Below, one piece after another: positions 34,504 through 44,541 of a stretch of DNA of 64,000 bases (its first letter is position 1; the number at the start of each line of letters is the position of its first letter). The notes under the pieces were generated by a model. That model saw only the letters and a list, made by a program, of their open reading frames with translations, had not been told where the DNA came from and ran no database searches. Source of the DNA: CBDCXF01 sp965223755 (GTDB taxonomy: Bacteria; Acidobacteriota; Thermoanaerobaculia; Multivoradales; JAHEKO01); the NCBI GenBank assembly GCA_965223755.1, contig CBDCXF010000002.1, forward strand, positions 868,001 through 932,000. The letters are read 5' to 3'. The position numbers were made by a program, and so were the translations under genes.

Positions 34504-35378
34504 TCCGAGCGCTGCAACGGTACCCGCAGCCGCACTCGTTCATCAGCCAAACGAATAGACACCGGATACTGCGGGCGATGGAGATCTCCATCGAGCTGCA
34601 TCCGCAGATCGAAAGGCCCGTCTACGATCACCTCCTCGACCAGCTCCGTCGTCACGTCTTCCAAATCGGTGTGCTTGCCACGCGCGAAGGCGACGGCAAA
34701 CTCCAGGGCAGCCCATCGCCCGGTGCTCCTCAAGGTCACCAAATTCAAACCCCGTGACAAGAAACTGGCACCCGGTGCCATCTCGAACCGGCCTGCGTAC
34801 TGGGGAATGTTGCAAACCGCAAAGAACCCGATCTGACGCGAGTTCCCGTCAACGCGGATTTCGATCTCCGGGTACTCATACTGCCACCAGCAGCGCATAG
34901 CCGGGGCGGCATAGGCGGCGCGTCCAAGGTGCTTTTTGGCTGTGGGGTTGACGCTTTCGACGACCTCGGCGTCGAGGCCCCCAGAGGCCTGCATCAGGAA
35001 TACTTCCTCGTCGGCGGCGCCGACATCGGCGTCGATCACCGAACCAGTCACAAGCTCAACGGCCGCGGCCGCGGGATCCGGGCTCAAGCCCAAGCTCTTG
35101 GCGACCACGTTGGTGGTGCCGCCAGGAAGGACCCCGAACTCCGTGTCACTCCCCAACAAGCCCGCAGCTACCTGCCGCGCGGTGCCGTCGCCACCCAGGG
35201 CAAAGACAGCCCGGTAGCCGGCCGAGGCTGCCTCTTGCGCTGCGTTTCTGGCCTCTTCGGACGAAGGTGCTAAGAACGTAGCCAGCTTGTAGTTCGGACG
35301 CAGAACGTTCTGAACGGCGACCAATTGCGGGTCGTGCTGCCCCGCCTGTGGATTGGCGATCAGGAGGGCGGTGGACAT
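34485..35378 (-). CDS. Diacylglycerol/lipid kinase family protein
   Basis: 297 residues from the ATG at 35378. An ATG at 35456 would add 26 arginine-rich residues unlike the family. The nucleotide-binding signature GGDGTARQVAAGL occurs near residue 60, followed by GVLPGGTTNVVAKSLGL near 82, as in DagK/YegS-like lipid kinases. These phosphorylate diacylglycerol or related lipids at the membrane. It begins seven bases after the ruvB stop and is probably the last gene of the ppiD-ruvA-ruvB run. The substrate is not determined by sequence. Confidence 0.9.
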   Translation of the reverse strand: MSTALLIANPQAGQHDPQLVAVQNVLRPNYKLATFLAPSSEEARNAAQEAASAGYRAVFALGGDGTARQVAAGLLGSDTEFGVLPGGTTNVVAKSLGLSPDPAAAAVELVTGSVIDADVGAADEEVFLMQASGGLDAEVVESVNPTAKKHLGRAAYAAPAMRCWWQYEYPEIEIRVDGNSRQIGFFAVCNIPQYAGRFEMAPGASFLSRGLNLVTLRSTGRWAALEFAVAFARGKHTDLEDVTTELVEEVIVDGPFDLRMQLDGDLHRPQYPVSIRLADERVRLRVPLQRSDQSETL

Positions 35379-35385
35379 GATCAAA

Positions 35386-36411
35386 CTAGAACAAAGTCGC
35401 TTCTTTACCCGTCGGCGGCGCCAAGCCCAAATGCTCGTAAGCGCGCTGGGTGGCAACGCGACCGCGCGGCGTGCGCTGCAGGAAGCCCTCTTGAATTAAG
35501 AACGGCTCGTAGAGATCTTCTAGCGTGCCGCGATCTTCGCCGATCGCCGCCGCCAGAGCACGGATTCCCGCTGGACCGCCACCGTATTGCTCGATGAGCA
35601 CCGTGAGGACCTTGCGATCGACTTCATCGAATCCGTACTTGTCGACCTCCAGCGCCTCGAGAGCCCCAACCGCGGAGTCGAATGTGATCTTGCCGTCTCC
35701 TTCGACTTCGGCAAAGTCGCGCACTCGCCGCAGCAGTCGATTGGCGATGCGTGGGGTGCCGCGGCTGCGGCGAGCGATCTCCTCAGCTCCCTTGCGGTCG
35801 GTGGGTATGTCGAGAATCTTGGCGGAGCGCAAAACGATCTCGGCGAGATCTTCCGGGGAGTAAAAACCCAACCGGTGGACGATGCCGAACCGCGCCCGCA
35901 GGGGAGAGGTAATCAGACCGGCGCGAGTCGTTGCCCCAACCAGCGTGAAGCGCGGCAAATCCAGCTTGACGCTACGTGCCGCCGGTCCCTGACCGATCAC
36001 CAGGTCAATCTGGAAGTCCTCCAAGGCCGGATAGAGGATTTCCTCGACCGTCGGGCCGAGGCGGTGAATTTCGTCGATGAACAGGACTTGTCCGGGCTCC
36101 AAGTTGGTGAGAATGGCGGCGAGGTCCCCGGCGCGTTCCAGCACCGGTCCTGAAGTCGAGCGCAAAGGAGCGCCCATCTCATGGGCGATGATGTGCGCCA
36201 GGGTTGTTTTGCCCAAGCCCGGCGGACCGAACAAGAGGACATGATCGAGAGACTCTCGGCGCCCACGGGCCGCTTGAATGAAGACGCGCAGGTTGTCGAC
36301 GATCTTGTGCTGGCCGACGTAATCATCCAGAACATGGGGCCGCAGTGACTGCTCCAGCCGCTGATCTTCACTGTCCGGCGTCGGCGCCAGCAGGCGCGCA
36401 TCATCCATCAT
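35386..36411 (-). CDS. ruvB: Holliday junction DNA helicase RuvB
   Basis: 341 residues from the ATG at 36411, the normal size; an ATG at 36471 would add an unconserved extension. RuvB is the AAA+ motor that drives Holliday-junction branch migration with RuvA. Segments seen are LRPHVLDDYVGQHKIVDNL, Walker A GPPGLGKTTLAH, Walker B VLFIDEIHRLGP, sensor region TLVGATTRAGLIT and the winged-helix tail with GGGPAGIRALAAAIGED. RuvA lies 78 bases upstream. A ruvC gene is not in the window. Confidence 0.98.
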   Translation of the reverse strand: MMDDARLLAPTPDSEDQRLEQSLRPHVLDDYVGQHKIVDNLRVFIQAARGRRESLDHVLLFGPPGLGKTTLAHIIAHEMGAPLRSTSGPVLERAGDLAAILTNLEPGQVLFIDEIHRLGPTVEEILYPALEDFQIDLVIGQGPAARSVKLDLPRFTLVGATTRAGLITSPLRARFGIVHRLGFYSPEDLAEIVLRSAKILDIPTDRKGAEEIARRSRGTPRIANRLLRRVRDFAEVEGDGKITFDSAVGALEALEVDKYGFDEVDRKVLTVLIEQYGGGPAGIRALAAAIGEDRGTLEDLYEPFLIQEGFLQRTPRGRVATQRAYEHLGLAPPTGKEATLF

Positions 36412-36489
36412 GAGCGAATTGTAGACCGCGCCACTACAGATAACGCTTCCGCCCACACAATTTAGAAACAAAAAATCGGGAAGTCTCAG

Positions 36490-37086
36490 CTAGGCGCGCG
36501 AAAGGCTGCCGAGGGCACGCCGCAGTTGCTCGTGAAACGGCGCCTCCGGATGTTCTTGGCTGGCCTTCTGGGCCGCTTCCTCGGCCTCTCTCCGGCGGTA
36601 GCCAAGGCCCAGCAGCGCCAGCACCAAATCGTCGTCTTGAGCTGCCGGCGCCGCGGTCGGCTCGGCGCCTCCGGCCAAGTCGGCAACCTTGTCCTTGAGT
36701 TCGACCACCAGGCGCTCGGCGGTCTTCTTGCCAACTCGGGGAACGCGCGCCAGCCGCGCAACGTCCCCGGCCGCAATGGCAGTAGCGAGATCTTCGACCG
36801 ACAGTCCAGAAAGGATGCCGAGGGCGACCTTGGGACCGATCTTGGATACCGAAATCAACCGCTCAAAGAAGTCCTTCTCGCGCCGACTCCAGAAGCCGAA
36901 CAAGGTGATGCGGTCGTCGCGCGCATAGGTGCGCACAAACAGAGTCGCCGTCTTCCCTTCGGCCAACTTCTCCAGCTCGTAGTAGGTCGATAGAGGAACT
37001 TCGAGCTCATATCCCACTCCCTGCACGTCGAGCACAACCGCATCCGGCGTGCATTCGGCGACCTCACCGCGCAGCAGACCAATCAT
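36490..37086 (-). CDS. ruvA: Holliday junction branch migration protein RuvA
   Basis: 198 residues, normal length. The N-terminal OB fold (MIGLLRGEVAE to about 63), the helix-hairpin-helix pair with KIGPKVALGILSG and RVPRVGKKTAERLVVEL (about 70-140), and the C-terminal RuvB-binding domain (about 150-198) are complete. RuvA tetramers hold the four-way junction and load RuvB. It starts 21 bases after the end of the ppiD-like gene and is followed by ruvB. Confidence 0.97.
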   Translation of the reverse strand: MIGLLRGEVAECTPDAVVLDVQGVGYELEVPLSTYYELEKLAEGKTATLFVRTYARDDRITLFGFWSRREKDFFERLISVSKIGPKVALGILSGLSVEDLATAIAAGDVARLARVPRVGKKTAERLVVELKDKVADLAGGAEPTAAPAAQDDDLVLALLGLGYRRREAEEAAQKASQEHPEAPFHEQLRRALGSLSRA

Positions 37087-37107
37087 CTCGCGGCGCTTCC
37101 TCCGCCG

Positions 37108-39045
37108 TTAGCTCAAGCCGTCGAGCCGAGCGACCAAGTCGGGGTTGTATTCGATTTTGGCCGCCTCTTCTCGGCGCTGCAGCAAAGATTCCAGAAGGCG
37201 CCCGGCTTCCTGTTGGCGGAGCCCTTGTTCGGTGCTGTCACGAGCGGTGGCGAACTGTGCGGCGTCAAACTCGACCCTCTCGGCAACCCTCGCCAAGGCG
37301 ACTCCGCCGGGCACCGAAAGCGGACCGATGAGATCGCCCTCAGCGGCCTGAAGAGCGGCCTCACGCAGCTCGCTCGCCGCCCCCAGATCTCCAACGGCTC
37401 CACGCTTGTTGAAGGTCTCAGTGCTCACCACTTCGACTCCCAAACCACTGGCTGCCCGCTCCAGGGTGCGGCCGGATTCGATCGCTTCCCGCGCTGAGGC
37501 CAGGCGATTCTCGTTTTGCTCGCGGGCTTTGTCTTGCTGCGTCGCGGCACGAACGTCGGCCACGACTTCGTTGAGTTCGGGGAGCCGGGGTTCTTCAACG
37601 CGAACCAGATCCAACACCGCCCACGTCGAACCCATGTTGACCGGTTCGGAGGGTGTCCCGGCCTCCAAGTCAAAAGCGGCGGCTGAAAACTGCGGCGAGA
37701 AACCGATTCCAGGAATGGGCTCGTTGGCGGCGAACGGCGCCGACTCGAAAAACGCCACGCCAGCTTCGGCTTGGGCCAACTGCGGCCACGTCGCCGCGGC
37801 CACGTCGCCGCCCTCAACTTTGGCGGCAATGGCCACCGCCTTTTCCGCCGTCAACTGGGTGGCACGCTCCCGAAGCATGCGGCCGCGTACTTGCTCTTTG
37901 ACTTCTTCAAAGGGTGGAAGTCCGCCTTCCTGACGATCCATGACCTCGATCAAGTGCAAGCCAAATGAAGTCCTGATTGGACCGACGACTTGCCCCAGTT
38001 CGCTGGCGAAGGTGACGTTCTCAACCTCGGGAAGAATCTCTCCGCGGCCGAAATAACCGAGATCACCGCCGTTGGTGGCGCTGGTGGGGTCTTCTGAAAT
38101 TTCGGCAGCAATCGAAGCAAAATCCTCCCCCGACTCGATACGTTGACGCGCGCTCTCCAGCATTGCCTGGGCTTCGGCTTCGTCACGCCCCTCGTCGGTG
38201 CGCAACAGAATCTGCCGAGCCCGCACGCGTTCCTCCCGGCTGTAGTCGTCCGAGTTGTCCTGGAAATACGCTTCCACTTCCGCATCACCGATCGCCAGAT
38301 TACTCTGCAATTCGGCCGGATCGACCAAAAGATAACGAACGATACGCTTCTCGGGCAGGCGAAAGTCTTCGGTGTGAGCGGCGAAGTAAGCCTCAACCTC
38401 GGCGTCAGATACCTCAATCTCGGCCGTCGCTTGATCGGTTGGCAGGAACAAATAGTCGATCTTGGCGGTCTCATTCTGCTCCCGGTAGGCTTTTTCGACT
38501 TCATCGTCGTTTACAGCGACCGTGTCTTCGAATAGCGAGCGCAACTTCTCGACCAAGAGGTCCTGGCGCAGGGCCTCTTCAAAGCTACTGGGGTTGGAAT
38601 AGCCCAACGACCTCACCGCCTGCTCGTAGCGTTCGGCGCCGATGAATTCGCCCGAAGCATCTTGGAACACCGGCAATTCGAGCATCTCTTCGCTCAATTC
38701 ACGGTCGCTGACCTGTAGACCGGCATCCAGGGCCTCCTGCACCATGAGCCGTTGGCGCACCAGCTGACGCACCGCCTGCAACGGCAACTGCAACTGCTCG
38801 GACAGTTCGGCCGGGATCTGCCCACCGTAGAGGCGTGCATATGAATCGCGAAGATTACGGTGAGCGCGATCCAGTTCTCGGTAGCTGATTTCCTGATTCC
38901 CGACCTGAACCGCCACTTGCTGGTTGCCCTGCAGCCGCTGGCCCGCTCCGCCCCACTCGGCGAAGACGAAGAAGATGAAGACAAGGATCACTCCCCAGAG
39001 GATCCAGGAGAGGTATTTGAGATTGTCGCGTAGAACTTTCAGCAT
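37108..39045 (-). CDS. PpiD/SurA-type periplasmic peptidyl-prolyl isomerase
   Basis: 645 residues. A single N-terminal anchor (WILWGVILVFIFFVFAEW, about 15-32) is followed by a SurA-like chaperone region (about 40-250), one parvulin PPIase domain (about 265-365, with RARQILLRT and SFGLHLIEVMDRQEGG) and a long helical C-terminal region. This matches PpiD, an inner-membrane foldase near the Sec translocon. Its length fits PpiD. The protein likely leads the ruvA-ruvB-lipid kinase run and is divergent from mreB. Confidence 0.92.
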   Translation of the reverse strand: MLKVLRDNLKYLSWILWGVILVFIFFVFAEWGGAGQRLQGNQQVAVQVGNQEISYRELDRAHRNLRDSYARLYGGQIPAELSEQLQLPLQAVRQLVRQRLMVQEALDAGLQVSDRELSEEMLELPVFQDASGEFIGAERYEQAVRSLGYSNPSSFEEALRQDLLVEKLRSLFEDTVAVNDDEVEKAYREQNETAKIDYLFLPTDQATAEIEVSDAEVEAYFAAHTEDFRLPEKRIVRYLLVDPAELQSNLAIGDAEVEAYFQDNSDDYSREERVRARQILLRTDEGRDEAEAQAMLESARQRIESGEDFASIAAEISEDPTSATNGGDLGYFGRGEILPEVENVTFASELGQVVGPIRTSFGLHLIEVMDRQEGGLPPFEEVKEQVRGRMLRERATQLTAEKAVAIAAKVEGGDVAAATWPQLAQAEAGVAFFESAPFAANEPIPGIGFSPQFSAAAFDLEAGTPSEPVNMGSTWAVLDLVRVEEPRLPELNEVVADVRAATQQDKAREQNENRLASAREAIESGRTLERAASGLGVEVVSTETFNKRGAVGDLGAASELREAALQAAEGDLIGPLSVPGGVALARVAERVEFDAAQFATARDSTEQGLRQQEAGRLLESLLQRREEAAKIEYNPDLVARLDGLS

Positions 39046-39131
39046 AAGAATTCCCTGTGCCGGGCGAATCCACCCGGACCGGAGACTCTACCGAAGCAGA
39101 GGATATCGGCCAAGGCGCAAGTTCAGCGTTG

Positions 39132-39140
39132 TGTTATATT
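39132..39140 (+). promoter_or_regulatory. Possible extended -10 element for mreB
   Basis: TGTTATATT contains TG one base before TATATT, the form of an extended -10 promoter, with no clear -35. It lies 135 bases upstream of mreB. The 229-base spacer to the divergent ppiD-like gene otherwise shows a GC-rich hairpin at 39146-39159 and the heptamer repeats at 39226-39257. Confidence 0.35.
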
Positions 39141-39225
39141 TCTGCGCCCCGACGGGGGCTTTTCGCCGGGAAAAACGCATCCTTTTGCTGACGACACTTC
39201 AGCGCGACGGTGGTTTTTGAGAGCG

Positions 39226-39257
39226 CTTGACGAAGCCCGTCAAGTTGTAGCTTGACG
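39226..39257 (+). repeat. Three alternating heptamers in the mreB leader
   Basis: CTTGACG (39226-39232), its reverse complement CGTCAAG (39238-39244), and CTTGACG again (39251-39257). The middle copy can pair with either neighbour, giving two mutually exclusive hairpins just ahead of the mreB ribosome site, or the three may be binding sites for a regulator. Confidence 0.6.
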
Positions 39258-39274
39258 CCGATTGGAACAATTGA

Positions 39275-40297
<1,023 letters not shown>

Positions 40298-40307
40298 CGT
40301 TGGGATT

Positions 40308-41147
40308 GTGGACGACCGGCTAATTCGCTGGCTCCTGGCCACGATTCTCGCAGTTTTTTTACTCATTCTGAGCCTCAGCGTAGCGCCTTCGCAGGAGTCA
40401 CCCGCTCTCGTCGAACGCGGTCTGCTGGGGATTGCCGGAGCTGTCGCCAGCACGGTTGACGCCGTCGGGGACATCGGCAACAGCCTGCGCCAGCGCGTCA
40501 AAACTCGCGGCACTTTGCAGCGCGACAATCGTGAGCTCGCCGCGCGCGTGGAGCGCCTTGAATTTGAAAACCTCGAAATGGCAACGACGCTGGGTCGGCT
40601 CAAGGCGCTGGAACAGACAGTGGGCTGGGCGACCGTTGCCCCCAACCTTGCTCCTGCCGAAGTGGTCTATCTCGACAGCCGTTCGGAGGTACCAGTGTGG
40701 ATCGTTCGCGCCGCAAAACACACTTGGCATCCAGGGCAGCCGGTTCTAACCGCCGATGGCATCGCCGGAAGAGTAGCCTTTGGCTTGGGTTCCTACGCGC
40801 GGGTGCAACCGATTACCGATCGGTCACACGCCTTCGGGGCCATGATCGAGCGCACGCGTCGACAGGGAATCGTGCGCGGGGGCGGCAGTTCCATTTTGTC
40901 TCTCGACTACATTCCAATTACCGCCGACGTGCGCCTCGGCGACCAGGTGATTAGCGCCGGCACCGACGGCGTTTTCCCACGCGGCCTGCCCGTGGGTGAG
41001 GTGGTCGCGGTTGAAGAGTCGGACGACTTATTGCTCCACATTCGCGTTCGTCCGGCGATCGACTTTTCCGCCATCGAGACACTCTTTCTGTTAACCGCCG
41101 ATGTTCCCCCCTCGGAGCTCCGCGCAGACGAGACGGTGATGCAATGA
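40308..41147 (+). CDS. mreC: Rod shape-determining protein MreC
   Basis: 279 residues from a GTG start. One N-terminal membrane segment (about 7-24), a coiled-coil stretch (about 60-110, with LQRDNRELAARVERLEFEN) and a beta-rich periplasmic domain (about 115-270) are arranged as in MreC. Characteristic are the AGRVAFGLGSYARVQPITDRS region and the SILSLDYIPITADVRLGDQV region. MreC links cytoplasmic MreB to PBP2. The stop overlaps mreD by ATGA. Confidence 0.95.
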   Translation: MDDRLIRWLLATILAVFLLILSLSVAPSQESPALVERGLLGIAGAVASTVDAVGDIGNSLRQRVKTRGTLQRDNRELAARVERLEFENLEMATTLGRLKALEQTVGWATVAPNLAPAEVVYLDSRSEVPVWIVRAAKHTWHPGQPVLTADGIAGRVAFGLGSYARVQPITDRSHAFGAMIERTRRQGIVRGGGSSILSLDYIPITADVRLGDQVISAGTDGVFPRGLPVGEVVAVEESDDLLLHIRVRPAIDFSAIETLFLLTADVPPSELRADETVMQ

Positions 41148-41656
41148 GGAAGCGGTTGATTGGGTTGGCCGGAGGACTGGCACTGGCTTTCGTCGTTCAT
41201 TTGCTGCTCTGGCGCATGTTGCCAACGGTCGCTCCGGGAGTCGATGTCTTTCTGGTCGCTACGCTTCTTGCCGCTGTCGGGGGACCACTGCAAGGGATGT
41301 TGGTGGGTGTGGCAGCGGGAGCCCTCGCTGATTCGGTATCCGGAACCCCTTTCGGCGTCTTCGGTTTTGCCAATACCCTGACCGGCTACACGGTGGGTTT
41401 CGCCGCCAGCAAGGTCGCCGAGATGACAGAGGCGTCAGTCGTCATCCTAGCCGCCTTAGGCGCGCTGTTTCAGCGGCTGGTGCTGGCCTTGGTGCTCGCC
41501 GCTTTTGTATCGCTGGCTTCGGTCCCGGCATTGTGGTCACCACTCGCTATCCTGACCGCCACCGTCATGGTCATGGTTCTACGTGCTTTCGCCAACAACC
41601 TAACCCGATTGCGTCTGTGGCGACGGAGTCGGCGACCAGGGAGACTCGAGTTGTAA
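41144..41656 (+). CDS. mreD: Rod shape-determining protein MreD
   Basis: 170 residues with about five hydrophobic segments spread over its whole length, the usual MreD topology. Segment VGVAAGALADSVSGTPFGVFG near residue 60 is family-like. MreD is an inner-membrane partner of MreC. The identity rests on membrane topology, size and position between mreC and mrdA, since MreD is weakly conserved. It is translationally coupled to mreC and ends 37 bases before mrdA. Confidence 0.9.
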   Translation: MRKRLIGLAGGLALAFVVHLLLWRMLPTVAPGVDVFLVATLLAAVGGPLQGMLVGVAAGALADSVSGTPFGVFGFANTLTGYTVGFAASKVAEMTEASVVILAALGALFQRLVLALVLAAFVSLASVPALWSPLAILTATVMVMVLRAFANNLTRLRLWRRSRRPGRLEL

Positions 41657-41693
41657 TGCGGTACGGCGCCAATCTGTTACAACTGACAAGCTA

Positions 41694-43436
41694 ATGCGCG
41701 CCCGAGTCGGCACTTCCGAGCTTGCTTCCCGAATACCGCTGCTGCGCATTCTGCTGCTCGCCAGCCTGGTTTTGGTCGCGGCCGGCTATTGGAATTTGCA
41801 AGTCATTCATGGTGGCGGATATCGCCAGGAAGCGGTGCGCAATTCGCTGCGGCGCGAGAATCTGCCTCCGCTACGAGCGCCGATCCTGGACCGCAAGCAA
41901 CGTGTCCTGGCCGAAATGGTGCCCGTCTACGAGCTCTGGTGGAGCCCGGAACGGGCCGTGAATGCTGACGCCAGTTTGGAATGGATTTCCAGCGTGCTTG
42001 GAGAGCTGGATCGCGAGGCCGATCACTGGCAACCGACTTCTGGATCGCGCTTGGTGGCTGAAGATTTGGGGCTGGATCAAGTAGCCCAGGTCGAGGCGCA
42101 CTGGCAAAACTATGAGGACTTCGCCGTCCGGGTCGGTCGGCGCCGGCTTTATCGACAAGGTCCCAACTCTGCGCACCTGGTCGGATACTTGGGCGCCCCC
42201 ACTCAACAGGACCTCGAGGGCAACAGCGGGTTGACCGGGGATATGCGCGTCGGACGCGCTGGCCTCGAGCAACAACATGACCGGGAATTGCGCGGGCGGG
42301 CGGGCGAGCGCCAGGTGGTCGTCGACAGCCATGGTCGTTTGCGCGAGGAACAATCGCGGCGCAGCCCCCAAAGTGGTTCGCCGCTGGTCCTCACGATTGA
42401 TCTCGACTTGCAGCAACTGGCTCGGGATCTCTTGGGCGAACGCATCGGCGCGGTGGTCGCCATGGATGTTCGTGACGGCAACGTACTCGCCATGGTCAGT
42501 ACGCCGAGCTTCGACCCCAACATCTTTTCCCAACGCCTCGACCCACAGGCCTGGTCCGACCTCATCTCAGCGCCGCACAACCCACTCCAGGACCGAACCG
42601 TCCAAAGTGCTTATTCACCAGGATCGGTTTACAAGATTGTCTCGGCTGCGGCCGGTCTCGGGGAGCGCCTCATCGACCCCAACAAGACCGTTTACTGCGC
42701 CGGATCGATGGTGGTCTACGGACGACGCACTCGTTGTTGGTACCGCCCTGGGCACGGCCGCACCAACCTCCGCTCCGCCCTCCGAGATTCCTGCGATGTC
42801 TATTTCTACGACCTAGCACAACGACTCGACATCGACATCTTGGCGGGTTACTCGCGCAAGTTCGGTTTGGGGCAAGCAACCGGCGTGGGACTGCCATCGG
42901 AACGATCTGGTTTGGTTCCGAGCCGCGCCTGGAAGCGCGCCGAGCGAAATGAACCGTGGTATCCCGGAGAGACAGTGTCGGTGTCGATCGGTCAAGGCCC
43001 GATCTTGGCCACGCCGATTCAAATGGCTCGGCTTTTGGCGGTCGTTGCCACCGAGGGCCAACTGGTGAAGCCTCGATTGGTGCAAAGCCGACCGAAGGAA
43101 TCAGAATCGACCGACTTGGATCGCGGCCACTTGCGCCTCATCGCCGAAGGGCTCGCTGAAGTTGTCGCGGACGGCACTGGCAAGTCCGCCAAGTCAGAAA
43201 TCGTCGCCATTGCCGGCAAGACCGCGACTGTGCAGGTCGTCGAGCAAGTAACGTGGACCAAGAACGAAGACCTGCCGGTCGAGCTTCGCGACCACTCCTG
43301 GTTCGCGTCCTACGCTCCAGTGGAAGACCCAGAGCTGGTTGTAGTCGTTTTCGTCGAACACGGCGGTGCTGGCTCGCAGTCGGCTGCGCCCCTCGCCAAG
43401 GCTCTGCATGAGCGCTACTTCAGCAGCCGAATCTAA
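41694..43436 (+). CDS. mrdA: Penicillin-binding protein 2 (elongasome transpeptidase)
   Basis: 580 residues. An N-terminal membrane anchor (about 14-34), a pedestal/dimerisation domain (about 50-230) and the transpeptidase domain (about 240-575) are present. The active-site serine is S311 with K314 in SPGSVYK, and the second motif is SCDVYFYD near residue 366. The third motif, normally KTGT or KSGT, reads KTAT (K509-T512). The enzyme crosslinks peptidoglycan with RodA during rod growth. Its last 29 bases overlap rodA. The Gly-to-Ala change in the KTG box is unusual and is discussed as a finding. Confidence 0.96.
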   Translation: MRARVGTSELASRIPLLRILLLASLVLVAAGYWNLQVIHGGGYRQEAVRNSLRRENLPPLRAPILDRKQRVLAEMVPVYELWWSPERAVNADASLEWISSVLGELDREADHWQPTSGSRLVAEDLGLDQVAQVEAHWQNYEDFAVRVGRRRLYRQGPNSAHLVGYLGAPTQQDLEGNSGLTGDMRVGRAGLEQQHDRELRGRAGERQVVVDSHGRLREEQSRRSPQSGSPLVLTIDLDLQQLARDLLGERIGAVVAMDVRDGNVLAMVSTPSFDPNIFSQRLDPQAWSDLISAPHNPLQDRTVQSAYSPGSVYKIVSAAAGLGERLIDPNKTVYCAGSMVVYGRRTRCWYRPGHGRTNLRSALRDSCDVYFYDLAQRLDIDILAGYSRKFGLGQATGVGLPSERSGLVPSRAWKRAERNEPWYPGETVSVSIGQGPILATPIQMARLLAVVATEGQLVKPRLVQSRPKESESTDLDRGHLRLIAEGLAEVVADGTGKSAKSEIVAIAGKTATVQVVEQVTWTKNEDLPVELRDHSWFASYAPVEDPELVVVVFVEHGGAGSQSAAPLAKALHERYFSSRI

Positions 43437-44526
43437 AGATTTTTTTCGTCGTTTGGCGACGCTCAATTGGGGCGCCTTGCTGTTCGCGTTCCTGTTGACC
43501 CTGATCGGAATCGTCACCATTCGTAGCGCCGGAGCTGAACTCGAGGTTCGCTTCGCCTCGCGGCAGGCGCTGTGGCTGGCGGTAGGACTCATCGCCGCCC
43601 TCGCGGCGCTCGGCGTCAACTATCGCTTTCTACTGCGCGCCGCCTGGCCACTCTACGGCCTCAGCTTGGGACTCCTCGTCTTCGTCCTGGTGGCGGGCGA
43701 GGAGGCGGGCGGGGCGCGCAGTTGGATCGGTCTCGGCAGCATGGGAGGACAACCCAGCGAACTGGCCAAGATCGCTACGGCACTGCTCTTGGCGCGCCAT
43801 TTGGGCGAGACCGACGGGGCTAGATTGTCTGGGGCCAGCCTGGCGATCGGGGCTTTGCTGACCGCCGTTCCGGTAGCGTTGATCGTGCTCCAACGCGATC
43901 TTGGCAGCGCAGCTATGTTCTTTCCTATTTTTGGGGCAATAGCTTTGGTCGCAGGTTTCCGGCGCCATGCTCTGGTCCTTATCCTCGTCGCTTTGGCGAT
44001 CACCGCTCCCCTCGTCTGGAACTTTGGTTTGCGCGAATACCAACGGCAGCGCGTGGTGTCGTTTTTGTCGCAGTCAGAAGATCCGCTCGGCGCCGGATAT
44101 CAACTCCGCCAGAGTCGCATTGCGGTTGGTTCCGGTCAAGTAACGGGCCGTGGCTACATGCAGGGTACTCAAAGCCGGCTGCGCTTTCTGCCGGCGCGGC
44201 ACACCGACTTCATCATCGCCGTTCTCGCCGAAGAATGGGGTTTCTTGGGGGTCTTGATGGTCGTCGGCCTATACGCAGCTTTCTTTTGGGAATCCCTGGA
44301 GATCGCTCGGCGCGCTGCGGACCGCACCGGGTTGCTGCTGGTCGTGGGATTGGTTTCGATTCTCGCCGGCCACGTCGTATATAACACCGCCATGGTGATC
44401 GGCTGGCTGCCGATCACCGGCATACCGCTGCCCTTTCTGTCCTACGGCGGTTCGTTTTTGCTCGCCAGCCTGCTCTCGGTTGGGATCATCCTCGGGGTAG
44501 ACTTCCGGCGCCACGCCAACCTCTGA
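43408..44526 (+). CDS. rodA: Peptidoglycan glycosyltransferase RodA
   Basis: 372 residues from the ATG at 43408; an ATG at 43366 lies further inside mrdA and is less likely. A SEDS-family polytopic protein with about ten membrane spans. Family segments are GLGSMGGQPSELAKIATALLLARHL near residue 110, VLIVLQRDLGSA near 152 and the C-terminal TGIPLPFLSYGGSFLLASL near 335. RodA polymerises glycan strands together with PBP2. Its start overlaps mrdA by 29 bases. The RNase G gene starts 16 bases after the stop. Confidence 0.96.
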   Translation: MSATSAAESKDFFRRLATLNWGALLFAFLLTLIGIVTIRSAGAELEVRFASRQALWLAVGLIAALAALGVNYRFLLRAAWPLYGLSLGLLVFVLVAGEEAGGARSWIGLGSMGGQPSELAKIATALLLARHLGETDGARLSGASLAIGALLTAVPVALIVLQRDLGSAAMFFPIFGAIALVAGFRRHALVLILVALAITAPLVWNFGLREYQRQRVVSFLSQSEDPLGAGYQLRQSRIAVGSGQVTGRGYMQGTQSRLRFLPARHTDFIIAVLAEEWGFLGVLMVVGLYAAFFWESLEIARRAADRTGLLLVVGLVSILAGHVVYNTAMVIGWLPITGIPLPFLSYGGSFLLASLLSVGIILGVDFRRHANL

Positions 44527-44541
44527 ATTCAACTTCTCCGC

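Noticed and set aside
39146..39163. GC-rich hairpin followed by TTTT upstream of mreB, considered as a terminator
   Set aside because: The stem is only five pairs with four T, and the likely transcription start falls within it, so termination there is not credible.
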